Assembly: GCA_031415015.1 (NCBI GenBank)
Contig: JANOQT010000014.1
Location: forward strand, 1-64,000
From: JAUYQR01 sp031415015
Lineage (GTDB): Bacteria; Pseudomonadota; Alphaproteobacteria; Rhodobacterales; Rhodobacteraceae
Length of the DNA stretch: 64,000 nt
Reading direction: 5' to 3'
Positions 24,696 to 31,552 of this stretch are shown here, one piece after another (position 1 is the stretch's first letter; each line of letters begins with the position of its first letter). The notes below the pieces were generated by a model. It saw only the letters and a list, made by a program, of their open reading frames with translations, ran no database searches and was not told the origin of the DNA. Made by a program: the position numbers and the translations under genes.

Positions 24696-25310
24696 ATGAG
24701 GAATGGGCCGTTGAAAGTGGGGATCGGCGGGCCGGTGGGGGTGGGCAAGACCTCGCTGACCGAAGGCCTGTGCCGGGCGCTGGCGGGGCGCTGTTCGATG
24801 GCGGTGATCACCAACGATATCTACACCCGGGAGGATGCGGAGTATCTGATGCGGGCGCAGGTGCTGCCGGTGGAGCGGATCCGGGGGGTGGAGACGGGGG
24901 GCTGCCCGCACACCGCGATCCGCGAGGATGCGTCGATCAATCTGGCGGCGGTGGCGGAGTTGCGGGGGGCGTTTCCCGATCTGGATTTGATATTGATCGA
25001 GAGCGGCGGGGACAATCTGGCGGCGACGTTCAGCCCGGAACTGGCGGACCTGTCGATCTATGTGATTGATACTGCGGCGGGGCAGGATATCCCCAGAAAG
25101 CGGGGGCCGGGGGTGACGCGGTCTGACCTGCTGGTGGTCAACAAGACCGATCTGGCCCCGTATGTCGGCGTCGATCTGGTGCTGCTGGAGGAGGACACCA
25201 AACGGGCGCGGCAGGGGCGGCCCTATGTGATGGCGCGGGTCCGGCAGGGGATGGGGATCGCGGAGGTGGTGGCGTTTCTGGAGACCGAGGGCGGGTTGGT
25301 ACTGAAGTGA
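24696..25310 (+). CDS. ureG: Urease accessory GTPase UreG
   Basis: UreG, 204 aa, GTPase that powers nickel insertion into urease. P-loop GIGGPVGVGKTSLTE (about residues 9-23), the metal-binding region with ETGGCPHTAIREDAS (Cys-Pro-His), the ESGGDNLAATFSPEL switch, and the guanine-specificity motif VNKTDLAPYVG are all present. It is the last urease gene; 155 bases with hairpin-forming sequence separate it from the convergently oriented cycA. Confidence 0.96.
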   Translation: MRNGPLKVGIGGPVGVGKTSLTEGLCRALAGRCSMAVITNDIYTREDAEYLMRAQVLPVERIRGVETGGCPHTAIREDASINLAAVAELRGAFPDLDLILIESGGDNLAATFSPELADLSIYVIDTAAGQDIPRKRGPGVTRSDLLVVNKTDLAPYVGVDLVLLEEDTKRARQGRPYVMARVRQGMGIAEVVAFLETEGGLVLK

Positions 25311-25407
25311 TGTCCGCGCGTGGACATGCCATGCGGACACTACATTTCAATGGGTTACGTTCTTGATTTAAGGATTTGGTAAGAATTCGGTTCGCTTTGA
25401 TCAAGTA

Positions 25408-25429
25408 GGATGGGCAATCTTGCCCATCC
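25408..25429. terminator. Hairpin between convergent ureG and cycA
   Basis: GGATGGGCAA and TTGCCCATCC form a perfect 10-bp stem with a 2-base loop, placed between the ends of the convergent ureG (plus) and cycA (minus) genes. It is symmetrical, so it could stop transcription from both sides; no long T-run follows on either strand. A second, weaker inverted repeat (TGTCCGC 25311-25317 with GCGGACA 25333-25339) lies right after the ureG stop. Confidence 0.6.
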
Positions 25430-25449
25430 CGCTCGTTACATGGTAGCGA

Positions 25450-25478
25450 TCACTCGGTCACTCGGTCACTCGGTCACT
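25450..25478. repeat. Tandem TCACTCGG octamer repeat across the cycA stop codon
   Basis: Three exact copies of TCACTCGG (25450-25473) are followed by a partial TCACT. The cycA stop codon (TCA on the plus strand, 25466-25468) lies inside the third copy. Slippage by one 8-base unit would alter the C-terminal reading frame of cytochrome c2 by a few residues. Confidence 0.8.
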
Positions 25479-25927
25479 GGGGCCGCTGCAGCTGCGGCCG
25501 GGTCAACGGCGGGTGACAGCGAGACGATGTAGGCCCAGACGTTGGCGGCATCTTCGGGCTTTTTCAACTTGAACGCCATTTTCGACTTGGCCTTGTCATC
25601 ACCAAGCTTGGCCTTCAGGAACTTGGCCGGATCGGCGGTGTATTCGACAAAGCTTGCCTCGTCCCAGACAAAGCCGGTCGCGCCAAGCGCCACGATGGAT
25701 TCGCCGTATTTGAAGCCTTCAAGGCTGCCCGCAATACGGCCCGGCATGCCGTACAGGTTTGGCCCGGTCTTGGCGTTCTTGCCGGCCAGCACTTCGCCCG
25801 CTTCGTTCTGCACGACGTGGCAGGTCTGGCACTGGTTGAAAGTCTTGGCCCCGGCTTCGATATCGGCCTCGGCCATGGCGGGCACGGCGAGGCTGGCGAA
25901 AGCGAGGGCAGTGAGGGTCAGTTTCAT
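25466..25927 (-). CDS. cycA: Cytochrome c2
   Basis: Periplasmic class I c-type cytochrome (153 aa) that carries electrons from the bc1 complex to the reaction centre. A signal peptide (MKLTLTALAFASLAVPAMA) is followed by the heme site CQTCH and the Met ligand region KSKMAFKLKKPED, both typical for Rhodobacter cytochrome c2. The C-terminus carries an unusual Ala-rich tail (DPAAAAAAPVTE), next to an octamer repeat. I chose the ATG at 25927; an upstream in-frame extension has no signal-peptide logic. It is the last gene of the bchF-to-cycA superoperon, just after hemA, as in Rhodobacter sphaeroides. Confidence 0.9.
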   Translation of the reverse strand: MKLTLTALAFASLAVPAMAEADIEAGAKTFNQCQTCHVVQNEAGEVLAGKNAKTGPNLYGMPGRIAGSLEGFKYGESIVALGATGFVWDEASFVEYTADPAKFLKAKLGDDKAKSKMAFKLKKPEDAANVWAYIVSLSPAVDPAAAAAAPVTE

Positions 25928-26002
25928 TGGAGTCCTCCCGGGTTTCTTCGGTGTGTATAGTGTGGCGCACACCGCGTTTGGCAAGGCCCAATCCGCGCAA
26001 AT

Positions 26003-27214
26003 TCACGCGACTGCGTGGGAAATCGCGCACTGCTTCCACAGCGAGGCCAGCGCCGAGACCAGCTTGTCGATATCGGCGTCGGAATGGTTGGGGCCGGGGG
26101 TGATGCGCAGCCGTTCGGTGCCTTTGGGAACGGTGGGATAGTTGATCGGCTGCACGTAGATGCCCCAGTCGGACATCAGGATGTCGGATATCATCCGGCA
26201 TTTCACCGGATCACCGATCATCACCGGAATGATGTGGCTGTCATTGGCCATGTGCGGGATGCCCGCGCGGTCCAGCAGTTTGCGTACCTTGGCCACATTG
26301 GCCTTTTGCGCGCGCCGTTCGGCATCGGAGCCCTTGAGGTGCCGGATCGAAGCGCTGGCCGCAGCAGCGATGGCGGGGGGCAGGGCGGTGGTGAAGATGA
26401 AGCCGGAGGAAAAGCTGCGGATGAAATCGCACAGGTTGTTGGTGCCGGTGATGTAGCCACCGACAACGCCGAACGCCTTGCCCAGCGTGCCCTCGATCAG
26501 GTCGATGCGGTGCGCAAGGCCGCGTTCTTCGGTCACACCGCCGCCGCGCGGGCCGTACATGCCGACGGCGTGAACCTCGTCGATGTAGGACAGCGCACCA
26601 TGCGCCTCGCACACTTCGACAATCTCGCGGATCGGGGCGACGTCGCCGTCCATCGAATAGACGGATTCGAAGGCCACGATCTTCGGGCGGTCACCGACGG
26701 CGTGCAGTTTGCGGTCAAGATCGCGCCAGTCGTTGTGCCGCCACAGCGCCTTGTCGGCGCGCGAATGGCGGATGCCTTCGATCATCGAGGCGTGATTGCC
26801 TTCGTCCGACAGGATCACCGCGCCCGGGATGCGCGCGCCAAGGGTGCCAAGGGCGGCCCAGTTCGACACGTAGCCGGAGGTGAACAAAAGCGCGCGTTCC
26901 TTGCCGTGCAGATCGGCCAGTTCGCGTTCCAGCTCAAGGTGATGCACGGTGTTGCCACCGATGTTGCGGGTGCCGCCAGCCCCGGTGCCGCAGGCCTGCA
27001 CGGTGTCGATCATCGCCTGCACCACATCGGGGTGCTGGCCCATGGTCAGGTAGTCGTTGGAACACCAGACGGTGACATCTTCGACGACGCCGTCCTTGTG
27101 CCGGCTAGCCTGCGGAAAGGCGCCGCGTTTGCGTTCCAGATCGGCGAAGATCCGGTAGTTGCCTTCGGCTTTCAACGCATCGAGCTGGCTTTTGAAGTGG
27201 CTGTCGAAGTCCAT
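26003..27214 (-). CDS. hemA: 5-aminolevulinate synthase
   Basis: PLP enzyme (403 aa) that condenses glycine and succinyl-CoA to 5-aminolevulinate, the first step of tetrapyrrole synthesis. Family marks: VWCSNDYLTMGQHP near the start, GTGAGGTRNIGGN, IDEVHAVGMYGPRGGG and the PLP lysine in EGTLGKAFGVVGGY. The start MDFDSHF at 27214 matches other HemA; a GTG at 27223 that overlaps the puhE stop is the alternative. Lying directly after puhE in the photosynthesis cluster, it ties heme and bacteriochlorophyll precursor supply to pigment synthesis. Confidence 0.95.
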   Translation of the reverse strand: MDFDSHFKSQLDALKAEGNYRIFADLERKRGAFPQASRHKDGVVEDVTVWCSNDYLTMGQHPDVVQAMIDTVQACGTGAGGTRNIGGNTVHHLELERELADLHGKERALLFTSGYVSNWAALGTLGARIPGAVILSDEGNHASMIEGIRHSRADKALWRHNDWRDLDRKLHAVGDRPKIVAFESVYSMDGDVAPIREIVEVCEAHGALSYIDEVHAVGMYGPRGGGVTEERGLAHRIDLIEGTLGKAFGVVGGYITGTNNLCDFIRSFSSGFIFTTALPPAIAAAASASIRHLKGSDAERRAQKANVAKVRKLLDRAGIPHMANDSHIIPVMIGDPVKCRMISDILMSDWGIYVQPINYPTVPKGTERLRITPGPNHSDADIDKLVSALASLWKQCAISHAVA

Positions 27215-27219
27215 CGGGA

Positions 27220-28023
27220 TCACTTTCTTGCAGTCAATGTTGGGTCGGTAGCAGACGGGGCTGCGGGCAGCATCCAGCGCCAGAGCTTTTCGTCGGGCAG
27301 AGGCAGCACCATGAACCAGTGTTCAAGGAGTGCCAGCAAGGTCAGCGCCGTCAGCAGGATATGGCCGATGAAGGCTGCGTCGGTGGGGGCGGCGTAGGCC
27401 CGTTCCATCCAGCAGGCAGCGGCGAAAGTCAGGGCGGTGACCGAGATCGGGAACACCCAGTTCATCCGGGCGTGGCGGAAATGGCTGGACAGGTGTGCCA
27501 GCGGCTTTGGAAGGAATTCCGTATGGATCCGGGGGACGCCGAAGAACAGGTTCAGCTTGGCAGAAATGCGGGCGAAGAACAGCAGCGCGAAGGTCCACAG
27601 GCCAACGGTGTTGGCTGCTCCCGTTGAGGCGTTGGCGATCAGGATCAGCGCAGCGATCAACAGGACCTCGTGCCAGGCGATGGTGCCGGTGGCGCGGATG
27701 AAGCGTTCGATTTCGGTGGCCTGGGGTGGGCATGGTGCTGTGTTCGGGCCGGTGATGATGCCCGACAGGAAAGCCAGTTCGATCCAGCCCCAGATGGCAA
27801 GGGCAGACAGGAAAGCCGCGTAGACGCCGGTGACACCGGGGTCGGCCAGCGTGGTGGCCAGCCCGTAGACGCCAAGTGCCAGCAGGGGCAAGCCAAGGAC
27901 GACCGACCAGAGATGGGCATTGGGCCCGCCCTGATCGGCCCGCTTGACGCGCCACAGGATCGCCCCGGTGGAAAACCACCAGATGAGGATTGCGACAAGC
28001 GAGGCGATCCATGGATTGGTCAT
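27220..28023 (-). CDS. puhE: Photosynthetic complex assembly protein PuhE
   Basis: Integral membrane protein of 267 aa with about seven hydrophobic segments, from the puhA-distal part of the cluster. In Rhodobacter capsulatus, loss of PuhE alters bacteriochlorophyll and reaction-centre levels. The block EIERFIRATGTIAWHEVLLIA and FARISAKLNLFFGVPRIHTEFLP is typical (each shown in part). Start at ATG 28023 (MTNPWIASL), whose ribosome-binding region lies inside a 9-bp hairpin. Placed between acsF and hemA, as in relatives. Confidence 0.87.
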   Translation of the reverse strand: MTNPWIASLVAILIWWFSTGAILWRVKRADQGGPNAHLWSVVLGLPLLALGVYGLATTLADPGVTGVYAAFLSALAIWGWIELAFLSGIITGPNTAPCPPQATEIERFIRATGTIAWHEVLLIAALILIANASTGAANTVGLWTFALLFFARISAKLNLFFGVPRIHTEFLPKPLAHLSSHFRHARMNWVFPISVTALTFAAACWMERAYAAPTDAAFIGHILLTALTLLALLEHWFMVLPLPDEKLWRWMLPAAPSATDPTLTARK

Positions 28024-28054
28024 GTGCGGCACCCCCGGACAGGGATGCCGCACA
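28023..28054 (-). promoter_or_regulatory. Hairpin covering the puhE ribosome site
   Basis: TGTGCGGCA (28023-28031) pairs with TGCCGCACA (28046-28054), a perfect 9-bp stem whose loop contains the C-rich complement of the GGGGG ribosome site. In the mRNA the stem ends on the first base of the puhE ATG, so it should mask initiation unless opened. It may also slow RNA decay between acsF and puhE. Confidence 0.55.
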
Positions 28055-28087
28055 GGTGTTTGGGACGCGCCCATCCCGCACACCAAC

Positions 28088-28105
28088 CCGCTGCCGGAAC
28101 AGCGG
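28088..28105 (-). terminator. Short hairpin after acsF
   Basis: CCGCTG (28088-28093) and CAGCGG (28100-28105) form a 6-bp GC-rich stem with a 6-base loop, 15 bases after the acsF stop on the minus strand. No T-run follows, so it is more likely an RNA-stability element or attenuator than a full terminator. Confidence 0.4.
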
Positions 28106-28120
28106 TATGGGATTTATCGG

Positions 28121-29221
28121 TCAATACGTCGGTTCCAGCCGCACTGAGGCGGGCAGGGTGTGACGCTTGGCCGGGATCGTGTAGAGAGCGACGAAGGTGA
28201 CGGCGGCTTTCGCGCTCGCCGCCCAGCCCTTCAGTTTGCCCGCGACACCGCCCTGACGCTTGGCCGCATCCATGGCGATGAACGCAGCGTTCATCCGGTG
28301 CAGGTTCGGCAGCCAGCGCGGGTGGTCTATGTCCAGCTCGATCGGGAAGATCTGGCGGGCGATGGTGGAGGTGATGCGGAACACCTCCTGATCGTACCAG
28401 CCGATATCAACGCCGAGCGCCTTGTGGAATTCAGGCCGCTGATGGTCGCGCACCCACATGGTGAAGTAGACGGCGGTCAGGAAGAACTTGATCCACAGCT
28501 TGTTGGTGAAGCTTTCCGTCAGTTTCGGATCGGTCTTCATGATCAGCGCGAAAGCCTCGCCGTGGCTGAACTCGTCGTTGCACCATTCGCGGAACCACTT
28601 GAAGATCGGGTGGAAGCGCTGATCCGGGTTCGCCTCCAGATGCCGGTAGATCGTGATGTAGCGGGCGTAGCCGATCTTTTCGCTCAGGTAAGTGGCGTAG
28701 TAGATGAACTTGGGCCGGAAGTAGGTGTATTTCTTGGCCTTGGTCAGGAAGCCAAGGTTCACCGCAACACCCGCCTCGCGCAGCGCGTCGTTGATGAAGC
28801 CGGCGTGGCGGGCCTCGTCGCGGGACATGTAGCTGAACAGTTCGGTGATGTCGGGGTTAGAACCACGACGTTTCATTTCCTTGTAAAGCACGCAGCCGGA
28901 AAATTCGGCGGTGCAGCTGCTGACCAGAAAGTCGATGAATTCACGCTTCAGGGGCGGGTCCATGCCTTCCCAGTCGACCTTGTCCCAGGCTTCGGTCTTT
29001 TTGAAATGGCCCTTGTTGGGGTCGGATTTCATCTGGGCGATCAGCTTGTCCCATTCCGCGCGCACCGGGGTGACGTCGATCTTGTCCATCTCGTCGAAGT
29101 CAGTGGTGTAGAAGCGCGGATTGAGCAGCGTGGTCTCGGTCGCCATCGCAGTGGTATCGAGCGGTTGTTCGGCGGCGAGGGCGGCGTATTCGGCCTCAAG
29201 TGCCTTGGGGGTTACGTTCAT
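28121..29221 (-). CDS. acsF: Aerobic Mg-protoporphyrin IX monomethyl ester (oxidative) cyclase AcsF
   Basis: Di-iron oxygenase (366 aa) that closes ring E of Mg-protoporphyrin monomethyl ester using O2, giving protochlorophyllide. Ferritin-like metal ligands sit in FSYMSRDEARHAGF and EWCNDEFSHGEAFA; the segment KYTYFRPKFIYYATYLSEK is typical. Start at ATG 29221 (MNVTPKALEAEYAA), overlapping the bciE stop by four bases. Its presence shows the host can make bacteriochlorophyll with oxygen; the anaerobic bchE is not in the window. It needs the partner subunit BciE in alphaproteobacteria. Confidence 0.95.
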   Translation of the reverse strand: MNVTPKALEAEYAALAAEQPLDTTAMATETTLLNPRFYTTDFDEMDKIDVTPVRAEWDKLIAQMKSDPNKGHFKKTEAWDKVDWEGMDPPLKREFIDFLVSSCTAEFSGCVLYKEMKRRGSNPDITELFSYMSRDEARHAGFINDALREAGVAVNLGFLTKAKKYTYFRPKFIYYATYLSEKIGYARYITIYRHLEANPDQRFHPIFKWFREWCNDEFSHGEAFALIMKTDPKLTESFTNKLWIKFFLTAVYFTMWVRDHQRPEFHKALGVDIGWYDQEVFRITSTIARQIFPIELDIDHPRWLPNLHRMNAAFIAMDAAKRQGGVAGKLKGWAASAKAAVTFVALYTIPAKRHTLPASVRLEPTY

Positions 29222-29514
29222 AGCCGGACCTCCTCGGAAAAGGAAAACTCGCACAGTTCCATGAAGTCGAAGTCGCCGGTCAGGCGCGTCCACTGGCGTT
29301 CCAGCCAGTTGGCGCGGGTGATGGTGGCGGTGCGATCCTCGACGACGACCTCGCCGTAAGCGGCCAGCACCGGTGCGCCGTGGACCAGCACCTCGTCACC
29401 GGGATAGACGACGGCGCCGTTGTTGAAGCGGACGTGGGCGTGCAGGCTTTCGAAGCGATGCGACACTTCGACGGTGCAGGGCACCCTTTCTACGTTGCGT
29501 GTGAACAATCCCAT
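29218..29514 (-). CDS. bciE: BciE, alphaproteobacterial subunit of the oxidative cyclase
   Basis: A 98-aa soluble protein directly upstream of acsF, overlapping it by four bases. It starts MGLFTRNVERVPCTVEVS and contains the block VYPGDEVLVHGAP. The position and size match BciE (Rsp_6110 of Rhodobacter sphaeroides), which is needed for AcsF activity in alphaproteobacteria and replaces Ycf54. I identify it from context and length plus general resemblance; no catalytic motif is expected. It follows puhC by 12 bases. Confidence 0.8.
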   Translation of the reverse strand: MGLFTRNVERVPCTVEVSHRFESLHAHVRFNNGAVVYPGDEVLVHGAPVLAAYGEVVVEDRTATITRANWLERQWTRLTGDFDFMELCEFSFSEEVRL

Positions 29515-29526
29515 GATCGTGGTTCC

Positions 29527-30000
29527 CTATTTCTGGTCGAGAAGCCGTTCGAACGCGGCTTTGTTATCGGCGCCAAAGGCATAGAGTTCGGCGCTCCACC
29601 CGGTTTCGGGATCTTCGGCGACGAGACGGCCATTGGCATATTCGACAATACGCACTGGTTTGGATTGGTCCACCCCATGCTTGCGCCGTTCGGTGTGAAT
29701 CCCGGACTGGATGACGGTCACAAAGCCGCCATGCGGCAGGTCCAGAAGCACCGAACCATCGGTGTTGCGCACGATCACGGCCTGGGCGGACAAACCTTCC
29801 ATCACGATCCACTTTTCGCGCAGGATGGCGGCAGCGGCGGGCTGGGCCACCGGTTCGCGGCCGGTCAGGGCCGCGAATGAGGTGACGGCAACGGTCGCCA
29901 GCGCCAGCGCCAGCATTCCCAGAAGCAGCACTTTCGGCACCATTTCAGGGTTACGGCTGTGAAAGCCGGGTTCATGGATGAGGGGGGGCTGACCGGACAT
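29527..30000 (-). CDS. puhC: Photosynthetic complex assembly protein PuhC
   Basis: PuhC (157 aa) helps organise the reaction centre with light-harvesting 1. A short cytoplasmic N-terminus (including HEPGFHSRNPEMVPK) is followed by one transmembrane helix (about 23-45, VLLLGMLALALATVAVTS) and a periplasmic domain (ILREKWIVMEG, then DGSVLLDLPHGGFVTVIQ). This order is normal for PuhC. Start at ATG 30000 with AGGAGGCACG just upstream; it lies 8 bases after puhB. Confidence 0.9.
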   Translation of the reverse strand: MSGQPPLIHEPGFHSRNPEMVPKVLLLGMLALALATVAVTSFAALTGREPVAQPAAAAILREKWIVMEGLSAQAVIVRNTDGSVLLDLPHGGFVTVIQSGIHTERRKHGVDQSKPVRIVEYANGRLVAEDPETGWSAELYAFGADNKAAFERLLDQK

Positions 30001-30008
30001 CGTGCCTC

Positions 30009-30644
30009 CTATTGCGCTGCGACGGAGGCAAAGGGTGCCGTCCGCGTAACCTGCGGGATGGAGACCCGTGCCTCGGCCGCCTCGGCCAGCATTTCGGCGA
30101 CCCGCTTGGCATCGGGGATCGAGCGCAGGGCTGGTTCGGTCTTTGACATCCGCCACGGGCGCACATGCGGCCAGGCGATCAGGTAAGAGATGCGGGTGGC
30201 CCCCAACGTCTGCAGCGCGATTGTGCCCGTGCCGTCGCGGCGCAGGTCAAGGTTTGCGGCACCGACCTGCACGAAGGGCAGGTTGAAGGTGACGGGAAGT
30301 GCCGCGCCGATCTGCATCACCACGCGCGCCGTGGTCAGCGTGTAGGTGGTGGTGCGGGCCTGTATCCAGGCCAGACCGAAGATCACCGCAAGACCAAGGC
30401 AGGCCAGCATCACGTAGGGCAGGCCCATCACCACCGCCATGGCAAACCCGCCGTCGGCATAGCCGGTAGCGGCGCGCCACAGGATGATCAGCGCAAAGTA
30501 TCCGGCGATCCAGTGCAGCGAATAGGCGTCGCGGGCCAGCGCGTAGGCGGCAGGTTTGCCCTGCCAGAGGATGTCTTCACCCAGCGGGGGCCGTTCCGGC
30601 AGCCCGGGCAGAGCGTCAAAAGCAAAGTCATCATGGCCTGACAT
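30009..30644 (-). CDS. puhB: Photosynthetic complex assembly protein PuhB
   Basis: PuhB (211 aa) is a membrane protein with a PH-like domain that assists reaction-centre assembly. Visible are the GLPERPPLGEDILWQGKPA start, three hydrophobic segments between about 40 and 110, and TTTYTLTTARVVMQIGAALP, the typical bacterial PH-domain strand pattern. Start at ATG 30644 preceded by GGAGGG. It is separated from puhA by 119 bases holding a strong hairpin. Confidence 0.9.
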   Translation of the reverse strand: MSGHDDFAFDALPGLPERPPLGEDILWQGKPAAYALARDAYSLHWIAGYFALIILWRAATGYADGGFAMAVVMGLPYVMLACLGLAVIFGLAWIQARTTTYTLTTARVVMQIGAALPVTFNLPFVQVGAANLDLRRDGTGTIALQTLGATRISYLIAWPHVRPWRMSKTEPALRSIPDAKRVAEMLAEAAEARVSIPQVTRTAPFASVAAQ

Positions 30645-30670
30645 AACAGACCCTCCGTGGTTTGGGTGAA

Positions 30671-30698
30671 AAGCGGGGCCCGGGCGCGGGCCGCGCTT
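30671..30698 (-). terminator. Stem-loop with U-tract between puhA and puhB
   Basis: The segment folds into a 12-bp stem with one mismatch and a 4-base loop (core GGCCCG 30677-30682 with CGGGCC 30687-30692, outer arms AAGCG and CGCTT). On the transcribed minus strand the stem is followed by TTTTCAC. It sits about 65 bases past the puhA stop. Because puhB follows on the same strand, it is probably a partial terminator or an mRNA 3'-end stabiliser that raises puhA over the assembly genes. Confidence 0.6.
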
Positions 30699-30763
30699 GT
30701 CGGTGGTTTGCCGCAGTTCCTTGTCGCAAGGCCGGTTGTGGCCCATGCGGGAAATGCGGTTGG

Positions 30764-31534
30764 TCAGAAGCCCTTTTTGCGCTTGTCGGCGTCATACATC
30801 CAGCCGCCGGCCACGTAACCGGAAATCTTGTCTTCCTCCAGCTTGGTGACTTCGGTGGACGAGCGGGTCATCGGGATCCCCGCAAAGCTGTCGGACGCGA
30901 TCGCGTTGATGCGGACGCGGTCGGGCCAGATCTTGACCATGGTCATCGGCACCAGACGCTTGCCGCCAGAGTTCAGGTCAACTTCCAGATAGCGGACCAG
31001 TTGTTCGGGCGCGTCAACCCACATGTCGGAGATGCGGCCCACAACTTCCAGATCGCCAGCCTGCACCGGCAACCCGCGCGGGTCACGCCCAGCGGATACG
31101 GTGAAGCCGTCGGCATAGGCCATCGGCACGATCTTGTTGTGGCCATGCCCGTCCAGTTCCGGCTCGTCGCGGCGCGGGGCCCAGGAGGCCGGGCCGACAC
31201 CGTCTGCCATCGCATTGCCGGTGGGGGCGTGCGGGAAGCCTTCTGACGTGGCGGTGCGGGCAAGGGCAAGGCCGCTGCGGCGATGCTCGGCCTCGTTCGC
31301 GGCGGAAGGCACGGTCACGTCAGTGCGGCCATGCGGCATGCGGAAGGTTTTCGGTTTGGGCACCGGGAAGGGGCCCTGATTTGGCGCAGCCAGGCCGTCT
31401 TCGGTTTCCAGCGGATAGCCCTCGCGCATGTTCTCGGTTTGCAGATAGTAGACAAGCAGGGCGAAGAAGCCCCAGAACAGCCAGATGGCGAGCGACGCGA
31501 GGTCGAAGTTGCCAAAGAACGTTGTACCGAGCAT
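30764..31534 (-). CDS. puhA: Photosynthetic reaction centre H subunit
   Basis: H subunit (256 aa) of the type II reaction centre, with one N-terminal transmembrane helix (DLASLAIWLFWGFFALLVYY, about residues 11-30) and a large cytoplasmic PRC-barrel domain. Conserved pieces: YLQTENMREGYPLE after the helix, GRISDMWVDAPEQLVRYLE and KIWPDRVRINAI. Length is standard (about 255-260). It follows lhaA by 18 bases, giving the bchM-lhaA-puhA superoperon arrangement of Rhodobacter. Confidence 0.97.
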   Translation of the reverse strand: MLGTTFFGNFDLASLAIWLFWGFFALLVYYLQTENMREGYPLETEDGLAAPNQGPFPVPKPKTFRMPHGRTDVTVPSAANEAEHRRSGLALARTATSEGFPHAPTGNAMADGVGPASWAPRRDEPELDGHGHNKIVPMAYADGFTVSAGRDPRGLPVQAGDLEVVGRISDMWVDAPEQLVRYLEVDLNSGGKRLVPMTMVKIWPDRVRINAIASDSFAGIPMTRSSTEVTKLEEDKISGYVAGGWMYDADKRKKGF

Positions 31535-31552
31535 TGCGGTATCCTCCAGAGA

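Noticed and set aside
25954..25971. TGT-N12-ACA sequence upstream of cycA (TGTATAGTGTGGCGCACA)
   Set aside because: Only the six fixed bases match; the inner flanks lack the AT-rich PpsR consensus, and a six-base match is expected by chance many times in 64 kb.
28024..28086. Upstream start for puhE at 28086
   Set aside because: It would be a TTG start reading through the hairpin with no ribosome site; the shorter ATG start agrees with the usual N-terminus.
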